The notes beneath the pieces are model-generated. The model did not search any database. It saw only the letters and a program-made list of their open reading frames with translations, and had not been told where the DNA came from. From Prevotella sp. (GTDB lineage: Bacteria; Bacteroidota; Bacteroidia; Bacteroidales; Bacteroidaceae): DNA of 56,421 nt. Of this stretch, positions 6,816-14,745 are shown piece after piece (position 1 is the first letter of the stretch; each line of letters opens with the position of its first letter). The stretch lies in contig JAEETD010000013.1 in assembly GCA_016290175.1 (NCBI GenBank), positions 1 to 56,421 on the forward strand, read 5' to 3'. A program made the position numbers and the translations under genes.

Positions 6816-7892
6816 AAAATACATATCCAACAGATCCTGAGCCGCTACGAATGAGGTCTTCTGTCCTGCAAGCACTGTCTGCTCAGCAGGAGAGAGCTGT
6901 GCCTTGATCCTTGGGTTGTTATAGAAGTTCAGACGAAGGTGTTCGTTGATACTCTCGTACATCCAGTATTTCGACTGTTCGTTGCGACGGTAGTCGAAGT
7001 AGCCATTGGCCTTCACGAAGTCGATATACTCATAGATCATATCCCAGATCTCCTTGACACCCGTGCCATAGAAGCCACTGTAGCAGAGCACCTGAGGCAA
7101 CCACCCGCTATCGGGCTTGGGGAAGAAATGAAGGGCATTGCGGAAGTTCGTGGCAGCCATCTGGCAACGGTCGACATTATCACCGTCACACTTATTGATG
7201 ACGATGCCATCCGATATCTCCATGATACCGCGTTTGATGCCCTGCAGCTCATCGCCCGTACCCGCCACCTGAATCAGCAGGAAGAAATCGACCATCGAGT
7301 GACAGGCAGTCTCACTCTGTCCTACACCAACGGTCTCCACGAAGATCTTGTCAAAGCCTGCCGCCTCACAGAGGATGATGGTCTCACGCGTCTTTCGCGC
7401 CACACCACCCAAGGAACCTGCTGAAGGACTAGGGCGGATGAAGGAATCGGGATGCTGCGCCAGTTTCTCCATACGCGTCTTATCACCCAGGATACTGCCT
7501 TTCGTACGTTCACTGGAAGGGTCGATAGCCAGGACAGCCAACTTCCCCCCTTTCTCCTTCAGCACATGAATGCCAAACTCGTCGATACTCGTCGACTTGC
7601 CTGCGCCAGGCACACCACTGATGCCCACGCGGACACTGTTGCCGCTATAGGGCAGACACTTGTTGATGACCTCCTGCGCCTTAGCCTGATGGTCGGGGTT
7701 GACACTCTCTATCAGCGTCACTGCCTGCGAGAGGATGGTGACATCGCCTTTCAGGATTCCTTCCACCATATCGGCAGCAGTGAGCTCACGGCGACGGCTA
7801 CGTTTCAGATAAGGGTTGACGATGGGAGGCTGCTCAACACCGCTGTTGACTTGCAGGCCTGCATATTCATTACTATTCTCGGGATGTTCCAT
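6795..7892 (-). CDS. meaB: MeaB-type GTPase chaperone of methylmalonyl-CoA mutase
   Basis: 365 residues. G3E-family GTPase that loads and protects the B12 cofactor of methylmalonyl-CoA mutase, the enzyme of the succinate-propionate route used by many Bacteroidales. Walker A GVPGAGKST is at about residues 95-103, with LAVLAIDPSS, DKTRM, FVETVGVGQSE and the specificity motif NKCDGDN. N- and C-terminal helical arms are typical. No mutase gene is in the window. It follows DUF1573 with a 5-bp gap and ends inside the 11-bp repeat. Confidence 0.93.
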   Translation of the reverse strand: MEHPENSNEYAGLQVNSGVEQPPIVNPYLKRSRRRELTAADMVEGILKGDVTILSQAVTLIESVNPDHQAKAQEVINKCLPYSGNSVRVGISGVPGAGKSTSIDEFGIHVLKEKGGKLAVLAIDPSSERTKGSILGDKTRMEKLAQHPDSFIRPSPSAGSLGGVARKTRETIILCEAAGFDKIFVETVGVGQSETACHSMVDFFLLIQVAGTGDELQGIKRGIMEISDGIVINKCDGDNVDRCQMAATNFRNALHFFPKPDSGWLPQVLCYSGFYGTGVKEIWDMIYEYIDFVKANGYFDYRRNEQSKYWMYESINEHLRLNFYNNPRIKAQLSPAEQTVLAGQKTSFVAAQDLLDMYFEELKRS

Positions 7893-7893
7893 A

Positions 7894-7920
7894 CTATTTA
7901 CTTCTCACTATTCACTTTTA
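7894..7920. repeat. Degenerate heptamer repeat at the DUF1573-meaB junction
   Basis: Units CTATTTA, CTTCTCA, CTATTCA, CTTTTA. On the coding strand it gives the last residues KVNSEK of the DUF1573 protein and its stop codon. Confidence 0.65.
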
Positions 7921-9001
7921 TATTAATGATCAGCTTGGTGTGATCGGGATCATTGGTAATCATCAGGATACGGGGTTTGGTACGCACCTTCCGAAGATCG
8001 TCAGCAATACCCGTAATCTTCATCGTGGCTGTCTGCGACGGTTCCAGCTTGGTACTGCTCAGCGTGAGTTTGATACCACGGGTGAACATCTGCATGGAAC
8101 GGATCTCAAGGGTGGTCTTGCCGGTATTCATCAAGATGATCTCAGCCGTCTTTTTCTTCTTCCCGCCAAAATCGGTGAAATCGACATCGGTGGAAGAGAT
8201 CTGCAACTGCGGAGCCAGTGCCTTGCTCACGTCGTCATAATCCTTGAGGTCGGGAAGAAGGACTGCTGATACGGGCACCTCATTGTCCTGGCTCACCTTC
8301 TCACCCAACTGCTGGGCAATATAGACCGATGTCTGGTTCAGACCGAAGTCGCGGAGTTTCTCAGAATTGAGGGTGATGGCGATCGTGCCCGCCTTAAGCG
8401 GTTCCAGTTTCTCGGGGGTGACGAGAGCCGTCAGATAAGGCGGCAGGTGCATCACATTGGGCGTCATGGTCTTCTCGCCATTGTTCAGGATATGAATCTC
8501 ATGTACGGGATGGTCGCCCTTGTTCACATCGTCATATTCAAGTTCGGTCTTGTCAAGCAGCAGGTCTCCCCATGCAATAGGATATTTACCGGTAAAGTCT
8601 TCCAGTTCTGCCAGTACGACACCTTTCATCGTGAGATAAAGAGGCTTTTCAGACCCGTTGCTCTTTACGGCTGCCATCTTCTGGAACTGCCCCAGCATCC
8701 TGGCATCGTAGGTCATCTTGATGGTAAACATCATGTTACCATCCACTTCCTTGGGGTATTCCACTACGGTACAGCCACAGTCGGGTTTGACACTCTCGAT
8801 AATGAGTTTGCGCTTACTCTTATTGCGGAGTTCAAACGTAGCGGTGATGGGTTGCATAAATCCCGTACGACCGGCATTGACGGTGGTTTTCGTAACCGTC
8901 AGCCGCTGAGCAGTGGCAGTGAACAGCGAACAGTGAATAGTGAACAGTATCACTATCACTCTCATCATCCACTGACATTTCATATTCTTCATCTGTTTCA
9001 T
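7898..9001 (-). CDS. Secreted DUF1573 domain protein
   Basis: 367 residues from ATG 9001; a GTG at 9037 would extend it into the macroglobulin gene and is less likely. The signal peptide ends at TATAQ. Its hydrophobic part VILFTIHCSLFTATAQ is partly encoded by a 7-bp repeat (8919-8946). The body contains Ig-like DUF1573 units: FELRNKSKRKLIIESVKPDCGCTV and a later copy around NTGKTTLEIRS. DUF1573 proteins are periplasmic or surface beta-sandwich proteins of unknown role. It ends KVNSEK, nearly the same tail as the upstream macroglobulin (KSEK), because both are encoded by the same repeat family. Lies 25 bp after that gene and 5 bp before meaB. Confidence 0.85.
   Translation of the reverse strand: MKQMKNMKCQWMMRVIVILFTIHCSLFTATAQRLTVTKTTVNAGRTGFMQPITATFELRNKSKRKLIIESVKPDCGCTVVEYPKEVDGNMMFTIKMTYDARMLGQFQKMAAVKSNGSEKPLYLTMKGVVLAELEDFTGKYPIAWGDLLLDKTELEYDDVNKGDHPVHEIHILNNGEKTMTPNVMHLPPYLTALVTPEKLEPLKAGTIAITLNSEKLRDFGLNQTSVYIAQQLGEKVSQDNEVPVSAVLLPDLKDYDDVSKALAPQLQISSTDVDFTDFGGKKKKTAEIILMNTGKTTLEIRSMQMFTRGIKLTLSSTKLEPSQTATMKITGIADDLRKVRTKPRILMITNDPDHTKLIINIKVNSEK
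8919..8946. repeat. Heptamer repeat GTGAACA x4 in the DUF1573 signal peptide
   Basis: Units GTGAACA, GCGAACA, GTGAATA, GTGAACA. Read on the coding strand it contributes LFTIHCSLFT to the hydrophobic core of the signal peptide. Confidence 0.85.
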
Positions 9002-9024
9002 ATTTATTGTTGCGGTAGCAAATA

Positions 9025-9045
9025 TTTCACTTTTCACTTTTCACT
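9025..9045. repeat. Heptamer repeat AGTGAAA x3 at the macroglobulin-DUF1573 junction
   Basis: Three perfect 7-bp units (TTTCACT on the plus strand). The coding strand contains the stop TGA of the macroglobulin gene and GTG triplets that could act as starts for the next gene. Confidence 0.88.
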
Positions 9046-12000
9046 TCTAATTTCATCGAGTGCGTGGTGCCTCTGAACTCGGGAGCATAGGCACATTGTA
9101 CGGTACAGGTACCTGTCTCGTAGGTTCCCGGACGATCGATGTAATATTCCGTCTCGATGACCCTGCGACCCTTGGGGAAGATGTCGAAGTAATAGTTCGT
9201 GGTATTGTCACGCGGTGTGATATAAGCCCCGTCGCGATAGCCGCTCAACTGCTTCACGGGTTCCATACAGGCAGCCCGTCTGTCAACCACCTGCACGAAA
9301 TCGAGGTCACGATCAGCAATGATGGTGAGACGTACCTTTACGCGGTCGCCCACCTTGATGGATGATGGAAGATGGAAGATGGAAGAGTTATCCCCCGTCA
9401 GGATCTCGCGGATGACCTTGATGCCACTGCTGCTGTTCTCTATCTCACGGGTTATTTGGTTGAACTGTGCATAGACGGCTCCCCAAGAGGTGCCTTCCGA
9501 AGTCTTCTCCACAGTGAAGGTCTTGCTCTCAGGTGCCACGACGGTCTTCATATAACCGATACCCGCTGTAGCCGTCGAATTGTCGAGAACGGTGGCATCC
9601 ACCTTCATGGTGGAGAGTGGCGAGGTGAGCGTTGAGAGGGTCTTGGAGCCATTGAGGAAGGCATAGACGGCATTCACCGAGTTGATAGGTGTATCCCAGG
9701 CCTGCGTACGTTTCTCCTGCAGGAGCCAACGCTGCATCTCCTGGATAGTCTGCTTGTCGTCGGGCGTAATCTGCTGCATAGCCTCGACCGCCATCGTCTG
9801 TGTGGGGATCTTATAGTCAAACCATGAGTAGCCTGCACGCGGAGTATCATAATAACGACCCATCTCCTCACGGAACACCGTATACTCCTTCAGGCTCTGC
9901 ACGTATTCCTGAGCCTTCTGACGGTCCTTTGGCTGCAGGTTAGGCAGCTTCGACCAGATCACGGCAGTCATGGCCTTCTCATAGAGAGACTGTGCCTTGA
10001 TTTCCTTCCTCAACAGCGGGATGAGATAGTCGTTGGCCTTCTGCACATTGTCGGGCAACGTCCTGCCGTCGAGGGCACAGAGATAGAGCCACTGCAGGGC
10101 CTTGAAGCTGGGGAACGAGGGTTTGATGCCCTTCTTCTCTGCTTTCTTCATCTCCTTCACCAGCTCGATGATCTCACGGCCCATGAACTTGAATGCCCTC
10201 GAGAGCATGTCCTTAGTCTGCTGACTGGTGCCGATAAGGGCATTCTGACGTACCAGCATCTCTGACACTTCCACCGTGATATAGAACGAACCCGGCATAC
10301 CTGGCCACCACGACCACGAACCGTCGCCTTTCTGCAGAGCCTCCAGTTTGCCAAAGGCTGAATTGAGACGGTCCTGCATCAGATTGTCGTCGAAGAAGTC
10401 CACAAGGCGTTCTTTCTGTTCCGTCTCACGGTCGGCATCCATCACCCAAGGCGTCTCGTTGAGGATGAGGTCCTTCAGTTCCTGATCCTTCTCGAGGGCA
10501 CTCATCAGCGAGGTCTCATTACCTTTCTCTTCCTGCCACAATTTAAACACCGTCTTTACCTTCGGATTCTGGTCGACGATGAACTTACCGATGCTATTGG
10601 CATAGTAGGAAGCCATCTGTGAGATAGCGTCATTATCATGAGGCTTACCGAGGGCCGGAAGCGCCTGAATCATCAGCCACGCAGGGTTGTTGGTATATTC
10701 TATGGTCAGTTTCTTGTTCGTCACCGGCTGTTTGTCTGCACCAGGGAAGAGCGTCGTCAGGTCGATGGTCTTCGTTCCGGGCTCTATCTGAGTGAAGGGA
10801 CGCGTCACTGTCACTCGCTCTGTGGCTGGCAGAATCGGCAGATAATGCTGCTCACCATCGGAGAAGTCCTCGGATGCTGCCAGTACCTGGCAGATGTATA
10901 GTGAAGAGTGAATAGTGAATAGTGAATAGTCGAGTGCGAAGGACACGGAAGTCGTGCCGTCGACCTCTACAGCGAAGTCCTGCTGCTGTTCGAACACCAC
11001 CTGTTCCGTCATGGGATCCTTCAGTCGGAGGAGGGCCTTACCCTTCAGGGCCTTCTCACCGGTATTGAAGATCTTGGCAGCAATCACCGCCTGATCACCC
11101 TCACGGATGAATCTTGGCACGTTGGGTTGTATCATCAGGTCTTTCTTGGCCACAGCCTCACCGTCGAGTAGGCCATAACACATATCCTGCGTGTGAGCGA
11201 GTCCCATGAAGCGCCAGGTGGTAAGACTCTCCGGCAAGGTGAACTTCAAGGCCACAGCACCTGTGGAGTCTGTCATCAGCTGGGGATAGAAGAAGGCCGT
11301 CTCGTTCAGGTTCTCACGAATCTGCACCTGGTCCATCTGCAGAGTTTTTTCGTCAGACCCTAATGAGGGCAATGCACCATTAGCGACGATATCCATTCCT
11401 GCGACTCTGCCCTGCAAGGATTCCTCAACGCCCGAATCAATACCCGTAGTAGGGAGTCCTGCCCCTGCCACTCGTTTCATAATGATCGCATCTACTGCCA
11501 TCGGTGCCGATTCCTCCAACACCATCCCCGCATCCATTTTGGCATTGGCTCTCATTCTGGAACGCGTGGCATACAACATCCTCCGATTTGAATACCAGGC
11601 CGTGGGATAGACATCATGGTCGAAATGACTGTAAAGGAGTTCACTATAGCCGTATTGCTTCAGGGTCGCATAGCCCGTTGCACTGAGCACCCAGTTGGGG
11701 GAGAACTGCCAATTGGTGGAAGGCAGCCACTGGAATGTCCTGGGAGAAAAGCCCCAGGAATGAGGCGCCAACTGGTCGAGGCTCTTGTCATACAACGTCG
11801 CCATCACCATTGCATCCACAGGTTTCCCGTCTTTCGTCACAGTGAGGGTCCACTCTTCCTGTTGTCCTGGTGTCAGCCTGTCGCGGAAAGTCGTCCACTG
11901 CAGCTTTAGCTTCTTATCGGGCAGGGGTCTGCTGATGGACTGCTGATGAACATGGCACTTGCCGTCCTTCACCCAGGCGAAGGTGCAAAGGATACCGTCA

Positions 12001-14660
12001 CCCCACTCATCTTTATACTTTAACTTGCGATTGATGAGCGCATTCGACTGGTTGACAAAGCCCTGCTCCACCACCTTCTTTCCTGAGAAGATGCTATAGG
12101 CAATATACACATCCTTGGCCGAGGAACCAACCTGCAGCGTCACAGGCGTCCCATCATTGGGGAAGCGGGCATCAGAGCAGTAGAACCAGTCGTCAGTCTC
12201 CTTGGCAGGCACCTTATCGTCGAGCGAAAAGATGGTAAACTCACGCTTGAGGGTATCCTCACCACATATCGCCTCCACATGGTGCAGACCCGACTTCAGT
12301 TTCATCGTCGTCAGACTGATCTTCGTCTGTGTCTTGATACTCTGCCATTTCCCTTCATCAAGCTTATATCTCACCTGCGCATCGATATTCTGTCCTGCAG
12401 CATTACGCAGATGGAACGTCATCGTGGGTTTCTTCTCCAACAGCATCTGTTCTTCGAGGTCCACACTCAGGGCGGTCTTACGGTTACCGAGAGGCAGCGA
12501 GTACTCTCCCGCATGCGTCTCACCGGCACCATCTGTGACATCGGCTTTCACGATGAAGTTATAGAACATCGGATAATCGGTCTTCGGCAGCGTCAACGGC
12601 ACATCCACCTTGAAGCTACCGTCAGTATCCGTGATGGTCTCACCCTTCGTGATCTCCACATCCTCAGAGCCCGTACCGATATAACCGCCGTCCCAATATC
12701 GCCAGTAGGAGATCCACCAGTAGGCCCTGCCTCTTACCACACGATACTGCACCTTCGCTTCCTGGACAGGCACCCCTGCATAACTCTTGGCAACAGCCTT
12801 CACCGTCACGGTGTCACCCTCTTTATAATCTTCCTTATAAGGATCGAACTTCACCTCGAAAGTAGGCCGTTTGTATTCCTCTACCCTGAAGTAGTGTCGC
12901 TGATTGTTGGCCATGATGCAGAATTGTCCTGTCAGTCCTGAACTGGGCAGCGTGAAGTCGGCAGCACAGACACCATACTGATCTGTGGTCACCCGTTGTT
13001 CCTTCACCACCTTGCTGTTGGCGTCTCTCAATGTCAGCGTCACCGCCCTGTTCGTCACCGCCTTGTGCTCATAGCCGTTATACACGTCATAGACAATCGC
13101 CGAGGCATGAACCGTCTGTCCCGGGCGATAGATGGCCCTGTCGGTATAGACCACCGTCTCACACGACTCCCTCTGCCCTGTATCATTAAAGGAATAACGG
13201 GCAAAACGATTCTGATCAGGACAAGCCTGGTCTGTATCTGTATAGGCAAAGATCTCATATCGCCTGCCCTCGCCGTTGAAGATACACTGACCTTTCGCGT
13301 CGGTAGTCAGGTGATGGGTCTTCTCGGTAGCCAAACCCGTATTGACACGAATCCGCACCTTGGCGTTGGTGATGGGTTGTCCGGTAGAGGCCTTCACCAC
13401 CACAATACGCATGTTATCGTCAGGCTGTGACTCCTCCATCACAAACACGTCGGTAACGAAATACAGACGACGTGCCACCACGGTATTGGGCTGTGAGGAG
13501 AACTCCAGCATATACACACCTACGGGCAGTCCCTCAATCGTCAGCGAATCCTCGAAGATGTCGTATGGCTGATGACCTGAGAACTGGCGTGTGGTCTCAT
13601 AGACCACCTTCCCCAACAGGGGTTTGATCTTCTTGTAGCCACTCTCATACTCGGGACTGATATCGATGTCACCCTTCGCCTTCACGGCATAGACCTTCAG
13701 ATTCAGTCCAGTGATATTCCGGAGATTCTTGAGAGGCAGTTGCTGGGCCTTCATCGGTGTGACGACACGATGATTGACACTCTCACCCCCTACGTTATAC
13801 TGTGAGCGGATCAGCTGGGCCTCGTGAGTCTTGAGGATATTCGTCCTGTGCCAGCTGCCCCACTTATTGAGGGCGTAATGGATAAAGTTGATCTTCTCTT
13901 CTGCCGTGAACACACCATACACGCGATCCATCACCTCATAACGTTCGATGGCCACCTCACCGGCTTCGGACAGATCGCCATACAATTCCAGCAGCGAGTC
14001 CAACCGCCCCGCTTGTTCTTTCTTATCCTGCCCCTCTCTTTGTCTCACTATTTCCAGCGCCATCAGACAGGCTGCCTGACGATTGCCAGTTTTGTCATAG
14101 TATGCATGCAACGCATCGTAATCGTACTGTTCCAGGCCAACCACACTCAGCAGATCGTGGCCGAACACCTTACTGTCTACGCCTTTTATGACGAAGGGCT
14201 CATAGCTCTCGTCCTTCACCTTCGCCAGTTGCTCGCAGAGTTCCGGGGTGAGCACTGGTTTATCGGGGTTTTCCCTGACTTCCCCCTCCTCATCAGCTTC
14301 CGACAGTCGGGGATTATCCTGCCACACCCGCCAGAGGATTGTCTGATAGACCACCTTCAGAACCGGGTCCTTGGTGGCGTCGCAACGCTGCTGGATACGT
14401 TCCACAGCGGGACGGATCGAGTCCGGGGCGATGCTCTGCATCACCTGACAGGCGTTCAGTTCCGCTTTCAGCAACTGACCGTACACCTTCTCCTTCGTAG
14501 CCTTCTCAACAATCTGCTGGAGAATCTCGTATTGCGACTGCGGGAGATCCTTGTTCTCTGCCTCCGCAGCCTTCTTCCATAAGGCAGAATACGTGGTCTG
14601 CCCCCAACCCAAAAACGGCATAACCAATGATATTATTAGTAAAAAAAGACTCTTTTTCAT
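9027..14660 (-). CDS. Alpha-2-macroglobulin family protein (MG2 domain), no thioester
   Basis: 1877 residues from ATG 14660, which begins a clean signal peptide (MKKSLFLLIISLVMPFLGWGQ); the frame is open further upstream but crosses the promoter. Macroglobulins trap proteases in the periplasm or at the surface. Macroglobulin strands are seen at YTDRAIYRPGQTVHASAIVYD (MG2), TWRFMGLAHTQDM and IREGDQAVIAAKIFNTGE (A2M domain), and an alpha-helical thioester-like domain from about residue 1320 (GSWSWWPGMPGSFYITVEVSEML). The Cys-Gly-Glu-Gln thioester motif expected near LPALGKPHDNDA is absent, so it cannot trap covalently. Around residue 1080 there is a short segment SLQGRVAGMDIV that resembles the plug signature of SusC-like receptors. 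Two 7-bp repeat patches are read in frame (YSLFTIHSSLY and SIFHLPSSI). First gene of a four-gene unit. Confidence 0.88.
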   Translation of the reverse strand: MKKSLFLLIISLVMPFLGWGQTTYSALWKKAAEAENKDLPQSQYEILQQIVEKATKEKVYGQLLKAELNACQVMQSIAPDSIRPAVERIQQRCDATKDPVLKVVYQTILWRVWQDNPRLSEADEEGEVRENPDKPVLTPELCEQLAKVKDESYEPFVIKGVDSKVFGHDLLSVVGLEQYDYDALHAYYDKTGNRQAACLMALEIVRQREGQDKKEQAGRLDSLLELYGDLSEAGEVAIERYEVMDRVYGVFTAEEKINFIHYALNKWGSWHRTNILKTHEAQLIRSQYNVGGESVNHRVVTPMKAQQLPLKNLRNITGLNLKVYAVKAKGDIDISPEYESGYKKIKPLLGKVVYETTRQFSGHQPYDIFEDSLTIEGLPVGVYMLEFSSQPNTVVARRLYFVTDVFVMEESQPDDNMRIVVVKASTGQPITNAKVRIRVNTGLATEKTHHLTTDAKGQCIFNGEGRRYEIFAYTDTDQACPDQNRFARYSFNDTGQRESCETVVYTDRAIYRPGQTVHASAIVYDVYNGYEHKAVTNRAVTLTLRDANSKVVKEQRVTTDQYGVCAADFTLPSSGLTGQFCIMANNQRHYFRVEEYKRPTFEVKFDPYKEDYKEGDTVTVKAVAKSYAGVPVQEAKVQYRVVRGRAYWWISYWRYWDGGYIGTGSEDVEITKGETITDTDGSFKVDVPLTLPKTDYPMFYNFIVKADVTDGAGETHAGEYSLPLGNRKTALSVDLEEQMLLEKKPTMTFHLRNAAGQNIDAQVRYKLDEGKWQSIKTQTKISLTTMKLKSGLHHVEAICGEDTLKREFTIFSLDDKVPAKETDDWFYCSDARFPNDGTPVTLQVGSSAKDVYIAYSIFSGKKVVEQGFVNQSNALINRKLKYKDEWGDGILCTFAWVKDGKCHVHQQSISRPLPDKKLKLQWTTFRDRLTPGQQEEWTLTVTKDGKPVDAMVMATLYDKSLDQLAPHSWGFSPRTFQWLPSTNWQFSPNWVLSATGYATLKQYGYSELLYSHFDHDVYPTAWYSNRRMLYATRSRMRANAKMDAGMVLEESAPMAVDAIIMKRVAGAGLPTTGIDSGVEESLQGRVAGMDIVANGALPSLGSDEKTLQMDQVQIRENLNETAFFYPQLMTDSTGAVALKFTLPESLTTWRFMGLAHTQDMCYGLLDGEAVAKKDLMIQPNVPRFIREGDQAVIAAKIFNTGEKALKGKALLRLKDPMTEQVVFEQQQDFAVEVDGTTSVSFALDYSLFTIHSSLYICQVLAASEDFSDGEQHYLPILPATERVTVTRPFTQIEPGTKTIDLTTLFPGADKQPVTNKKLTIEYTNNPAWLMIQALPALGKPHDNDAISQMASYYANSIGKFIVDQNPKVKTVFKLWQEEKGNETSLMSALEKDQELKDLILNETPWVMDADRETEQKERLVDFFDDNLMQDRLNSAFGKLEALQKGDGSWSWWPGMPGSFYITVEVSEMLVRQNALIGTSQQTKDMLSRAFKFMGREIIELVKEMKKAEKKGIKPSFPSFKALQWLYLCALDGRTLPDNVQKANDYLIPLLRKEIKAQSLYEKAMTAVIWSKLPNLQPKDRQKAQEYVQSLKEYTVFREEMGRYYDTPRAGYSWFDYKIPTQTMAVEAMQQITPDDKQTIQEMQRWLLQEKRTQAWDTPINSVNAVYAFLNGSKTLSTLTSPLSTMKVDATVLDNSTATAGIGYMKTVVAPESKTFTVEKTSEGTSWGAVYAQFNQITREIENSSSGIKVIREILTGDNSSIFHLPSSIKVGDRVKVRLTIIADRDLDFVQVVDRRAACMEPVKQLSGYRDGAYITPRDNTTNYYFDIFPKGRRVIETEYYIDRPGTYETGTCTVQCAYAPEFRGTTHSMKLEVKSEK
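9361..9388. repeat. Heptamer repeat GATGATG/GAAGATG x4 inside the macroglobulin gene
   Basis: Units GATGATG, GAAGATG, GAAGATG, GAAGAGT, the same family as the tatD array. They encode SSIFHLPSSI before the conserved KVGDRVKV strand. Confidence 0.82.
10900..10927. repeat. Heptamer repeat AGTGAAT x4 inside the macroglobulin gene
   Basis: Units AGTGAAG, then AGTGAAT three times; the coding strand reads YSLFTIHSSLY in a strand-to-strand region. Confidence 0.88.
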
Positions 14661-14682
14661 ACGCTTATGCATAAAACACATG

Positions 14683-14690
14683 CAAAGATA
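14683..14690 (-). promoter_or_regulatory. -7 promoter box of the macroglobulin operon
   Basis: Minus-strand TATCTTTG followed by CATG, 22 bp before ATG 14660. It fixes that start, since Met codons further upstream would be untranscribed. Confidence 0.7.
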
Positions 14691-14733
14691 AAGAAAATCT
14701 TGCAATATGCTTTGCCTTTTAGAGATTTTTATA

Positions 14734-14741
14734 TATCTTTG
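14734..14741 (+). promoter_or_regulatory. -7 promoter box of the acyl-CoA synthetase, almost no leader
   Basis: TATCTTTG ends 4 bp before the ATG at 14746. With transcription starting about 4-7 nt after the box, the mRNA would be leaderless or nearly so. The in-frame Met at 14707 is upstream of the box and cannot be the start of this transcript. Confidence 0.65.
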
Positions 14742-14745
14742 TGCC

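Noticed and set aside
8999..9037. GTG 9037 as start of the DUF1573 gene
   Set aside because: It overlaps the end of the upstream gene within the repeat and gives a hydrophilic lead before the signal peptide; ATG 9001 or a later Met fits better.
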